The notes under the pieces: model-generated
Seen by the model: only the letters and a program-made list of their open reading frames with translations
Database searches by the model: none
Told to the model about the DNA's origin: nothing
In this document: piece by piece, positions 56,690 through 64,000 of the stretch
Numbering within the stretch: the first letter of the stretch is position 1
Layout of the letters: each line of letters opens with the position of its first letter
Translations under genes and position numbers: made by a program
Source of the DNA: Stentor roeselii
Taxonomy: Eukaryota > Ciliophora > Heterotrichea > Heterotrichida > Stentoridae
Direction: 5' to 3'
Length of the DNA: 64,000 nucleotides
Assembly: GCA_006503475.1 (NCBI GenBank)
Contig: RSEH01000049.1
Coordinates: 1-64,000, forward strand

Positions 56690-57787
56690 TTAGATTTTTA
56701 TTAGAGGAATTGTTGACTCTTCGGAAAGACTCTCGTTTGAGATGTGAGGAGATATTTTTGATAGAATAAAGGGAATGAGAATTGTTATGTAAAGACCTGT
56801 AAGGTAACGAACCAGGCAAAGGAGGAGGAAGGTTATCGGCCGGGAAAGGCGCTTTATGAAAAGTTCTGATACTTGCTCGAGACCTGCACCGATTAAGAGG
56901 ATTAAAAGGGAAAGGAGAAGGGTTTTTATACCTCTTCGGGGTTGGAGTTGTTTTAGGTAGAGACCTAGACTGAAACTTGCACAGATCACTAGACATGATC
57001 CTTCTGAAAGGGATTTAAATAAAGCCTTTGAGGAATTTAATGAACCTGAACAGTCGGATTTGAAGTTGGACTTCCAGTCTTCTTTTAACTCAGGGTCTCT
57101 TATAAAGTAAACTAGAACTCCGGATAGAAGTAGAACTATGACTACAATATGAAAAGCAACAAGATCTCTAAGATTCTCTGAAGTCCTTCTAATCCACAAC
57201 CTAATCTGAGGTAAAAAACAGCAAATAGATGCTAAAAAAGCAAGAGCAAATCCTAAAACAACCTGAAAGTAAAAATGAACTCCAAGGTAATTTCTATCAA
57301 ATCCAAGAATCCCAAGTGCAACAGCGGCAACCAAAGTACTTAAAACTCTATTCTTCTGAAAGTTCAAAAAGAAAAAAAACATAATAACAGATCCAACAAC
57401 AGTGGCATGTCCAGAGGGTGACCCATAGTCCGAAGCGCAGCTGAAGCCTTTGACATCAGAACTGTACCAGAAGGGTCGAGGATGCGCGATGACCATTTTA
57501 AGGAAGTCTCCAAACCAAGTGACTGCAAAGGTAAGATGAATGCACATCAGTGAGTTCTGAGAGCCGGAGACTACGTAATAAATAAACCCGATTCCCATCA
57601 CGAGTGACTCGGCCCCAACTGAAATGACCATGAAAAATATTTTAGAGGATTCTGTCCAGTCCTTTTGAATGGCACGAATGTAAGACGTGCTTGAATCTTG
57701 AAGTGGACTTTTTGCGAGAATTTCAATGAAGAGGCATAGGACAAAAATGAGAAGTGAAAAAATAAACAATTTGTTTATTTGCTCCAT
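56690..57787 (-). CDS. PAP2-family membrane phosphatase (glucose-6-phosphatase-like)
   Basis: 365 residues with about nine membrane segments. The three phosphatase motifs are present: KMVIAHPRP (Kx6RP), GSPSGHAT (PSGH) and DRNYLGVHFYFQ (SRx5Hx3D, with Gln at the last place as in glucose-6-phosphatase). The His of the last motif forms the phospho-enzyme and that of PSGH is the acid. Length and topology fit ER G6Pase (about 357), which frees glucose from glucose-6-phosphate; a sphingosine-phosphate phosphatase is the other option. TATAAATGG spans the start. Confidence 0.85.
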   Translation of the reverse strand: MEQINKLFIFSLLIFVLCLFIEILAKSPLQDSSTSYIRAIQKDWTESSKIFFMVISVGAESLVMGIGFIYYVVSGSQNSLMCIHLTFAVTWFGDFLKMVIAHPRPFWYSSDVKGFSCASDYGSPSGHATVVGSVIMFFFFLNFQKNRVLSTLVAAVALGILGFDRNYLGVHFYFQVVLGFALAFLASICCFLPQIRLWIRRTSENLRDLVAFHIVVIVLLLSGVLVYFIRDPELKEDWKSNFKSDCSGSLNSSKALFKSLSEGSCLVICASFSLGLYLKQLQPRRGIKTLLLSLLILLIGAGLEQVSELFIKRLSRPITFLLLCLVRYLTGLYITILIPFILSKISPHISNESLSEESTIPLIKI

Positions 57788-57902
57788 TTATATGGTTTTG
57801 TTTTAAGAGTGATTTAAGTGGTTTGTTGATATGGAAAAAAGATGCTTGGGAGGATTTTATTAAAGTTTAGGTGTGGTTAAGGCTAATTAAAAACCATTTA
57901 CA

Positions 57903-58928
57903 TTATAACTCGTTCGGCTTTGATAGTATATCCGACATTGACAAGTCATCAAAGCTGATCTGGCTTATCAGCTGTTTCAAGCTTTTATCAAAATCGTTAC
58001 TAGCTTCAATACTCTGCTCAAAAGGATTAATTGACAAGTTTTCATGAATGCTAAGTTCTTCAATGATTTGAAGGTCCAAAAGACTATCCTGTTGTTTTTT
58101 TTCTTGTTCAATTTCTAAAGCAGTGCTAATTTCACTGTCGCCAGTCCCATCCTTAGTATCGAATTCCCTGAGTAAGTCCTTCGTATTCCTAACTTGTTGA
58201 TAATACCTGCAGTGAATCTCCTGAATTTCAATGAAAAACTTGTTTTTCATTTCATCAATAACATCAATAAACTGGTTTTTCAAATTTTCTACAATAAAAG
58301 CGTGTTCATTTTCCTTAAATCTCAGTTTTTTCTCGTATTGTTCTGTCAAATACAAAATATTTTCATTGAATTTTCGCTGCTGGTTTTGCATTTCTAAGTC
58401 TTTTTCTGCAACAATTTTTTGAAGTTGAAGGTTTTTCACTTGGAGTTCAGAGTTCGCTAAGACTAACTTTGACTCATTTTGAAGGTCGTTTAGCTTCTTC
58501 TGGTTGTTTTCATGAATTTTCTGAACCTGGATTGAATGTTTTCGGTTAAGTTCGTTTATTTGAAAAGTCAGGTCGTTTATTTGGTCGTAGGCTAGTTCAA
58601 GTTGATGGTTCATGATTTGAATTTCCTCATTGAGACGAGAAACGTTGGATAAGTACTTGGAGTTCTTTTCTGGTTGACATGTTGAAGATTGTTGAAGGGC
58701 AGTTGATTGAGATTTGTAGTTTTTTCTGAATGTAAGAAAATTTAAAGAGTTTATCGGCGAATTCGCTCGGATCTCTGTGAAAACTGAATCTTTTTCTTTA
58801 AGTTCTCGAGAACTAGCCTCTGTTCCTTTGCTCATGCTTTCGATCGAGAGGTTGATCGAAGTTGAACTTCGAGTCACTTTATGACGGGAGAATAGAGAAA
58901 GTTTTGGACTTTTGGATGAACTGTTCAT
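57903..58928 (-). CDS. Coiled-coil protein, unknown
   Basis: 341 residues. A Ser-rich basic head (SSSKSPKLSLFSRHKVTRSS) precedes a coiled coil over about 90-250 (QLELAYDQINDLTFQINELN; KLVLANSELQVKNLQLQKIV). The tail is acidic (FDDLSMSDILSKPNEL). No named domain. Composition and the Ser-rich head resemble other coiled-coil proteins in this window. Confidence 0.75.
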   Translation of the reverse strand: MNSSSKSPKLSLFSRHKVTRSSTSINLSIESMSKGTEASSRELKEKDSVFTEIRANSPINSLNFLTFRKNYKSQSTALQQSSTCQPEKNSKYLSNVSRLNEEIQIMNHQLELAYDQINDLTFQINELNRKHSIQVQKIHENNQKKLNDLQNESKLVLANSELQVKNLQLQKIVAEKDLEMQNQQRKFNENILYLTEQYEKKLRFKENEHAFIVENLKNQFIDVIDEMKNKFFIEIQEIHCRYYQQVRNTKDLLREFDTKDGTGDSEISTALEIEQEKKQQDSLLDLQIIEELSIHENLSINPFEQSIEASNDFDKSLKQLISQISFDDLSMSDILSKPNEL

Positions 58929-59230
58929 TTATTGAATTATGGAAGGATGAGTCGTGGAAACATGATTTTAGTTAATAAGCTGTAATTTCTGTTGGGTTTA
59001 TAGATTTATGGTGCAGTGGGTTGGTTTTGATTTTTTTGATTTATTATAGATAACAAATGGGAGAATTTTCACATGTTTGTAAGGAATTTAAGAAAAGAAT
59101 TAAATTTTAAAGGCTTTAGGTTCGATTGAAACTTGAAAAAATCTATTTCAAAGCAGTTTATTTTAAGATAAATCCCTAAAATGCAATCACTTAAAAACTA
59201 TTTAAAAAATATCTAATTAACACAAAATCA
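58929..59230. other. Intergenic spacer
   Basis: 302 bp of AT-rich DNA between two genes on the minus strand. No feature seen. Confidence 0.45.
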
Positions 59231-60043
59231 TTACTCTAAAAGATCCCCAATCAACATCTTTTCTTCATTCTCTGTAAACTGCATATTTTTCCCCACAACC
59301 TGTTCTCCAAGCGGCATAACCATAGACCGATTAAGCATATCCCTAGAAAACACCTTAAAGCTAAAAGCCGGTTTTTCCTTTTTGCACTCATTTTTCCCTG
59401 AAAGCACATCCCCAGCGATTTCCCCACTAACCGAAAACCACTCCACCCTAAACTTCTCAAAATCAACAAATCCCTCTAAAGTTTTCCTAGCAGCCGAATG
59501 ACTAGCAAACCTGACAATAGCAAAAACGACATCTTTTTCAAATCTAACTTCAACATCATTAATCCTCTCAGGTTTCGCAAATAGTTTCACAACAAAATTT
59601 CTATCAGATCCTTTAGGTATTCCTGAAATTTTCAAGTTTTTATTAAGTCGATTTCCTCTCTGAACGATTTGTCTTCTCAAGTTCATCAAAAGGTTCTCAT
59701 ATTTGACAGTATCACTGAAAAGACTTGAATGAGACTTCAAAAATTCAATGGCTTCAATAGTCTTGCCCTGCTGATGCATGACGCCTGCCAAGTCCTTAAT
59801 CGCGCTTTCTGCTCGGTCACCTTGTCCAATTGCTAACTTGTAAAGATGTTCTGCTAGTTTCAGGTTCTTGTCGATGTACTCAGCTCGCTTTGCTTGGCTG
59901 TAGGCGGAGTCGCCTTTCGGGATTGGGTAAAGTTGTTTTAAGTCTTTTTTGCAAAGAGGAAGATTCGGGTCTAGACGACGAAGAACGTTTTCAACTGACC
60001 TGAACTGAAGTTTTTTGAAGGTGAATCCGTCGTGAGTTGTCAT
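59231..60043 (-). CDS. TPR-like protein with degenerate RRM
   Basis: 270 residues. Residues about 55-110 (AEHLYKLAIGQGDRAESAIK then DLAGVMHQQGKTIEAIEFLK) are TPR-like and resemble the helical repeats of plant MS5/SDI1 proteins and related eukaryotic TPR proteins. Residues about 130-200 (KNLKISGIPKGSDRNFVVKL; VVFAIVRFASHSAARKTLEG) have the length and strand order of an RRM, but RNP1 lacks its usual Gly/aromatic pattern. It may bind RNA or an RNA-binding partner. Start context is GGCTTATAATG. Confidence 0.6.
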   Translation of the reverse strand: MTTHDGFTFKKLQFRSVENVLRRLDPNLPLCKKDLKQLYPIPKGDSAYSQAKRAEYIDKNLKLAEHLYKLAIGQGDRAESAIKDLAGVMHQQGKTIEAIEFLKSHSSLFSDTVKYENLLMNLRRQIVQRGNRLNKNLKISGIPKGSDRNFVVKLFAKPERINDVEVRFEKDVVFAIVRFASHSAARKTLEGFVDFEKFRVEWFSVSGEIAGDVLSGKNECKKEKPAFSFKVFSRDMLNRSMVMPLGEQVVGKNMQFTENEEKMLIGDLLE

Positions 60044-60203
60044 TATAAGCCTCTTTCGGTGTATCTTACAGGGAAAGATATGAATCTTTGATTAGGATTG
60101 AAAGGAAGGAAAAATGGACTTTATTGGAAAATTTTTAGTTTTAGTTGAATTTTAGGGTTTTTTAAAGGTTTTTGGATTTTTTTATTATATTTTTTGAGCT
60201 GAA
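60044..60203. promoter_or_regulatory. 160-bp divergent promoter region
   Basis: Lies between the TPR/RRM-like gene and the next plus-strand gene. CTTATA touches the minus-strand ATG; TTATTATATTTTTT lies about 10 bp before the plus-strand ATG. Confidence 0.5.
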
Positions 60204-61007
60204 ATGGAAAATGCCCAAATCACTCGAAACTCGTTTATGGATAGTAAACTCATCGCTTCTCTTATTAATGAAGATGAAATTCTAGACAAAAAATCTGAAT
60301 TTCCTGAATTCTTTGAATTGGGTAGCTGGAACGAGTCTATCAAAAACAGCCAGAACAGTTCACCTGATAAATTTTTTTCTAGTCCTGTTGCATTGAAACA
60401 GTTAAATCAGTCGGAAAAGGTAAGACTACCGAAACTTAAACTTCCTGATATTCAGAAAGGGGTTAAAGAAACAAAACAGTCTTCTATTTCTAATTCGCTT
60501 CGGTCAAACAAAGTAGATAGAGTTATAAAGATTGCTGAGCTTGTGGCTATTGATACTTCTGGTGCAAGGGCTTCAGATATTCCTTTTAGAACTAAGTTTA
60601 GGTTTAGTCGGCCTCAGAATTTGAAACCTTTAAAGGCCAAGGAAAGGTCGAATTGTCCTTTTCCGCTAGGGGCTGACTTGCCGAACCCAGTAGACTACTT
60701 AAGTCAATATTCCCAACAAAATCTGAGATACCGAAAAGTATCCAGCATCGGTTACCCCTCAGTTTTCTACGACAAATTTTTCATAAAATCCACTTCAATA
60801 AAACACTTAAAAAGCAAATCAACCCTTCCTGAAAGAATCCAAAAAAAGTACAACATGAGCAGATTCGAAGACTCCTCACGAAAAGATCTAAAATTTTCTC
60901 TAGTAAAGACCCGAGCAAAAAGTTTAGAAAACGAAACAAAAAGTAAAAAAAAGATACTAAGTCCTATTTATACGAATATATGTAACTATCATTTGGAATT
61001 AAATTAA
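60204..61007 (+). CDS. Basic protein, unknown
   Basis: 267 residues. The first 60 are acidic, the rest basic and Ser/Lys/Pro-rich (KVRLPKLKLPDIQKGVKETK; KAKERSNCPFPLGADLPNPV; KSTSIKHLKSKSTLPERIQK). Probably disordered; no domain, signal or membrane segment. It has the look of ciliate cytoskeleton-associated proteins, which is only an impression. Confidence 0.7.
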   Translation: MENAQITRNSFMDSKLIASLINEDEILDKKSEFPEFFELGSWNESIKNSQNSSPDKFFSSPVALKQLNQSEKVRLPKLKLPDIQKGVKETKQSSISNSLRSNKVDRVIKIAELVAIDTSGARASDIPFRTKFRFSRPQNLKPLKAKERSNCPFPLGADLPNPVDYLSQYSQQNLRYRKVSSIGYPSVFYDKFFIKSTSIKHLKSKSTLPERIQKKYNMSRFEDSSRKDLKFSLVKTRAKSLENETKSKKKILSPIYTNICNYHLELN

Positions 61008-61071
61008 AAAACTTTCAATAATTCACTAAAATCCTTAAAACTTCCATGCTCAGTTCAATAAACCTCTATAA

Positions 61072-64000
61072 ATGGAAAACGTCGAACTTGACCGGGTAAA
61101 AAGCCTCGAAATGCTTCGAGAGCTACAAGTCGAGCACAAAAGCATAAAAAACAACCCAGAACTCGTTGAAATCCAACAAAAAGTCTTCCGTCACAAAAAA
61201 AAAGAAGAAAATCATCGATACAAACAAATTCAAGACCAAGACCAGATCCAAGAACTTCGACAAAAATTCCAAAATGCATTAAACAAGTTAAACAGCATCG
61301 ATACTCGTCAGGTGGCTTTAAAAGAAGCGCAAAATTTGATAAAATCTCGAAATTCACTTGAAAGTTTAAAGATTTATATTAGTTCTTTGACAGATCACCG
61401 TAAATCGAAAGACTCTTCAGCAAGGGAAATGGAAGTTTCACTTTTGGGGTACTTGTCGGAGGTTTATAAGGAAAATTTAGTGGAAGAAGGGAATTCTTTA
61501 AAGTTGCTTATTAGACTTGCAGAAGTTGTGCAATCTTACTTTAAAGACCTGAATCGGGGAGTCCATAGAGCTGCTGGGACTGCTTTGTGTGATATGTATA
61601 GATATAGTCTTCCGAAAAGTACCCAGGCTGTTATTTTTAGCTTTATGTTTGACCCGCTTCAGAGTATATTGACTACTGGTATCGATGTCCAGGTTCAACA
61701 AGCTGCTGCTTTGACTCTGTTCATTTGGATTGAGTACCTGAAGGAAGACAACGACCAGGGTAACCTAGTCCTAGTCTACTCAAAGCTTGTCCCGCTCTTC
61801 CTAAAGCTAAGAGCTGAGTTCGTCGACCTTCTAAACGCAATCGGTCTTTTAAGTGAAACCTGCGGTTTTCAAATCTTAATAGAAAACCTTTCTAGTTTCT
61901 TATCAAAAATGAACCTATACCTGAACCACCCTTCGAATAACGCATATCCTTTAAAAACAGCAGCTTGTCAGCTTTTAGGACATGTAGGAAAATTTTTATT
62001 TGACACAAACTACAAACTTGATCCTTTTCCAAGTGAAATATTATCTTCACTTCGAGTAGTAAAAACTGAAAAAGTCCCTGTTCTGCAAAATAAAGCAAGA
62101 GAAACTCTAAAAATATGGGAAATTTTAAAAGCTTCTCTTTTAGAAATGCCTGTTGAAATTGCACCAACACCGAAAATCGTGAAGAGAATAGAACCTGAAA
62201 ATCATTTTCGCTCCATTCGTAACTTGGTCAAGTTGCAGAAGGAAAAAATGAAGGCTGCCGAAGAAAAAAAACCGGAAAATATCTGGGGAATGCAAAAAGC
62301 TGGATTTTTAAAGAAAGGAACTGGGAATTATTTTAATGCTGTTGGACAGAATAATGTTAGCTATTCGAGAGCACTTGAAAGAAGAAAGGATTTTGTGACG
62401 GAGATTAAGAAAAAACAGTTTTCGCCTGAAGGGGTGAAGATACTTTATAAGGAGAATAACAGAGTGATGCAGTATGAAAATGAACCTTTTGCCCCTCAGA
62501 TGTTCCACCACGAGAGTTTTAATCCTGACTTTCAAATCAACCGAGAAAATCATGGAATGTTTAAAGCAAGTCAAAGAGTTCTTCAGCACCGACAGGGTGA
62601 ACAGCAAAACTCAAAATTTTCTGAAAAAGATGAAAAATTTTTAGATATTGATAAAAGAGAAGAGAGTGAAAATGAGAAAAATCAAGAAAAATATGAAAAT
62701 CAAGACTTTCCCAGTTTTCATTTCGAAAGAAGTCACCTTCCAAGTGAATCTATAAATTTTAAAGAACAAAACAAACCAGAAAACAATTCTGAAGAATTAA
62801 AAAATCCTGAAAATAACTTCCAGGACCTAAACAAACTCGAAAAAAACATTCAAGATCTAAAAAGAATGCACAAAAAATCCCTGGATGATAAGTCAAGCTG
62901 CAAAGAAACAGACAGCACTGAAATTCCAGGAAAGTTCCCAGAAAGGTTCGAAAAACTAGAAAAACTAATTCAAAAAAATCCAGAAAATTCTTCAAATTTC
63001 GTCGAAGACCCTTCAAAAAAAGCAGAACTTCAAAACCCAATTTTAAAATCAAGCCGAATTCAAGACGACCCCATCACCAAAGTCCAATCCAATGACCATC
63101 CAATAGAATCGTTAAAAATCTCCCCTTCTGAAAATTATTCAATATCAGAGCCTTTAAACCCTGACTTCACTTTAAACCCAAGTAATCAAAAAGTTTCTTC
63201 ATTAAGTCAAAAGTCCAAAGAAACAATATCAAGACCTCAAAACGAGATCCAAACAATGAAATCCCAAACAATTGAAATCAAGCCTCTAAAGCGTCGTTCA
63301 ATAATCCGCGACCTGAGCATTCAGAACCAGGAGCCATTCAAAGTGAGTAAAAAACAAAAAAGCCCAGAACCGATTAAAAAGGCGAGTTTAAAGCTTGAAA
63401 AACAATCAGACCATCAAATAAAAGGAATCCTTTCAAAAGAAGTGCAAACATCTAACAACTTTCAAGACACTCCTCGTTTTTCCCCTAGTCTTCAATCAGA
63501 ACATCTTGAAACTCACAACACGACTGAACTTTTAGAACCAATTATCGTAAACCTGGAAGAAATCCAAGAAGAATTCGAGGAAAAATTCTTTAACATTGAA
63601 AATTCTCTGAAAATGATGGAAGAAAGGATTTCTTGGGTTGATGAGTCATGTAAATGTGTGAAAAATTACAGAAAAATCAAGAAAAGTCTTACCCAGGGTG
63701 TTAAAACTTCTTGCAAGTTGCAGCAAACTGACCCTGAAGTGAAAAATAAAGATTTTAAAGAACCTGTTGATCGACTTACCCTGACCTGGGCTGGAGTCTT
63801 GGAGATGACTGATCAACGGAATGTTCAAAAAGCTTATTCAACGATACTTGACACTGCTGATGACCTTTACCTGCTTCGCTTGATGATCAAGACTCAACCT
63901 TGTTTTGATGAACTTGGACAAAGCTTGGCTTGCAAAATCGTTTCTAAGCTTTTAGGTACTCTTGAGTCTAGGTTCGTTGAAAATATTGGGATTCAGTGGA
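61072..64000 (+). CDS. TORTIFOLIA1/SPIRAL2-like microtubule-associated protein, 5' part
   Basis: An open frame of 976 codons from ATG 61072 (TATAA directly before it) to the window edge, without a stop. Residues about 1-120 are coiled coil. Residues about 155-355 are HEAT/ARM-like repeats (FKDLNRGVHRAAGTALCDMY; QVQQAAALTLFIWIEYLKED) ending KARETLKIWEIL, as in the N-terminal domain of TORTIFOLIA1/SPR2. A long polar linker and a short coiled coil (about 820-860) follow. From about 905 the frame reads QKAYSTILDTADDLYLLRLM, like the plant C-terminal domain, which in that family comes before the end. Such proteins bind microtubules and stabilise or guide growing ends. The 3' end lies outside the window. 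Confidence 0.8.
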   Translation, partial: MENVELDRVKSLEMLRELQVEHKSIKNNPELVEIQQKVFRHKKKEENHRYKQIQDQDQIQELRQKFQNALNKLNSIDTRQVALKEAQNLIKSRNSLESLKIYISSLTDHRKSKDSSAREMEVSLLGYLSEVYKENLVEEGNSLKLLIRLAEVVQSYFKDLNRGVHRAAGTALCDMYRYSLPKSTQAVIFSFMFDPLQSILTTGIDVQVQQAAALTLFIWIEYLKEDNDQGNLVLVYSKLVPLFLKLRAEFVDLLNAIGLLSETCGFQILIENLSSFLSKMNLYLNHPSNNAYPLKTAACQLLGHVGKFLFDTNYKLDPFPSEILSSLRVVKTEKVPVLQNKARETLKIWEILKASLLEMPVEIAPTPKIVKRIEPENHFRSIRNLVKLQKEKMKAAEEKKPENIWGMQKAGFLKKGTGNYFNAVGQNNVSYSRALERRKDFVTEIKKKQFSPEGVKILYKENNRVMQYENEPFAPQMFHHESFNPDFQINRENHGMFKASQRVLQHRQGEQQNSKFSEKDEKFLDIDKREESENEKNQEKYENQDFPSFHFERSHLPSESINFKEQNKPENNSEELKNPENNFQDLNKLEKNIQDLKRMHKKSLDDKSSCKETDSTEIPGKFPERFEKLEKLIQKNPENSSNFVEDPSKKAELQNPILKSSRIQDDPITKVQSNDHPIESLKISPSENYSISEPLNPDFTLNPSNQKVSSLSQKSKETISRPQNEIQTMKSQTIEIKPLKRRSIIRDLSIQNQEPFKVSKKQKSPEPIKKASLKLEKQSDHQIKGILSKEVQTSNNFQDTPRFSPSLQSEHLETHNTTELLEPIIVNLEEIQEEFEEKFFNIENSLKMMEERISWVDESCKCVKNYRKIKKSLTQGVKTSCKLQQTDPEVKNKDFKEPVDRLTLTWAGVLEMTDQRNVQKAYSTILDTADDLYLLRLMIKTQPCFDELGQSLACKIVSKLLGTLESRFVENIGIQW

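Noticed and set aside
54717-56996. Longer 759-residue form of the coiled-coil protein
   Set aside because: The extra N terminus would lie inside the PAP2 gene and reads as Ser/Pro-rich shadow sequence; MASRELEW has normal coding character.
1-64000. Reassigned stop codons as in many ciliates
   Set aside because: Confident genes end in TAA, TAG or TGA at family-typical lengths, Trp is always TGG, and the internal TAGs all sit inside 14-15-nt introns.
1-64000. tRNA, rRNA or snRNA genes
   Set aside because: Visual search for T-loop-like GGTTC(G/A)A(A/N)TC and other boxes found only isolated partial matches, none with a cloverleaf.
1-64000. Transposon, retro-element or virus-like element
   Set aside because: No transposase, reverse transcriptase, integrase, capsid or terminal repeats were seen; the inverted repeat pair has no such features.

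Overview
The window looks like macronuclear genomic DNA from a heterotrich ciliate, most likely Stentor or a close relative. The evidence is eight spliceable introns of only 14-15 nt, each GT...YAG with an A six bases before the 3' end; use of the standard code (TAA, TAG and TGA all end genes, Trp is TGG); very tight gene packing with TATAA motifs touching start codons; and ciliate-style gene content (WD40/ankyrin ion channel, DHHC acyltransferase, ABCG transporters, many coiled-coil proteins). Species assignment is an inference from these traits.

Layout. 1-6770 is gene-poor and AT-rich. It holds a 33-bp minisatellite at the left edge, a B-box-like gene interrupted by a stop, a decayed RING-finger gene and a decayed cysteine-rich receptor-like gene. 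6774-15557 carries a giant WD40-ankyrin-6TM channel, an ankyrin-DHHC palmitoyltransferase with three 15-nt introns, a small probable mitochondrial protein starting 2 bp after it, and a dual-specificity phosphatase. 15558-16903 holds coding-like relics. 16904-25471 is a compact core: Vps34 PI3-kinase, a small membrane protein, V-ATPase subunit F, a probable myristoylated micro-protein, ORC5, a Tra2-like SR protein, an HMG-box protein, an ankyrin-SAM protein and a SAXO-like microtubule protein. 25472-30634 is AT-rich, with a decayed copy of the downstream D-Ala-D-Ala carboxypeptidase gene, one half of an inverted dispersed repeat, a coiled-coil gene and another broken gene.

30635-48233 is dense again: a bacterial-type D-Ala-D-Ala carboxypeptidase (candidate horizontal transfer), a basic protein, a RasGAP/VPS9 (GAPVD1-like) protein, prefoldin subunit 2, three tandem ABCG half-transporters, PP4 catalytic subunit and eIF3i read divergently from start codons 12 bp apart, a coiled-coil protein and a DENN-domain protein. 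48513-54454 has two secreted GH1 beta-glucosidases with a near-identical C-terminal tract, flanking an AT-rich trypsin-like protease gene. 54717-64000 holds coiled-coil proteins, a PAP2/glucose-6-phosphatase-like enzyme, a TPR/RRM-like protein and the 5' part of a TORTIFOLIA1/SPIRAL2-like microtubule protein that runs off the right edge.

The genes do not form one pathway. Themes that recur are endosomal and membrane traffic (Vps34, VPS9/GAP, DENN, V-ATPase), cortical microtubules and cilia (SAXO-like, TORTIFOLIA-like, prefoldin) and digestion of food (GH1, S11 peptidase). No tRNA, rRNA, CRISPR array, transposon or virus-like element was recognised.
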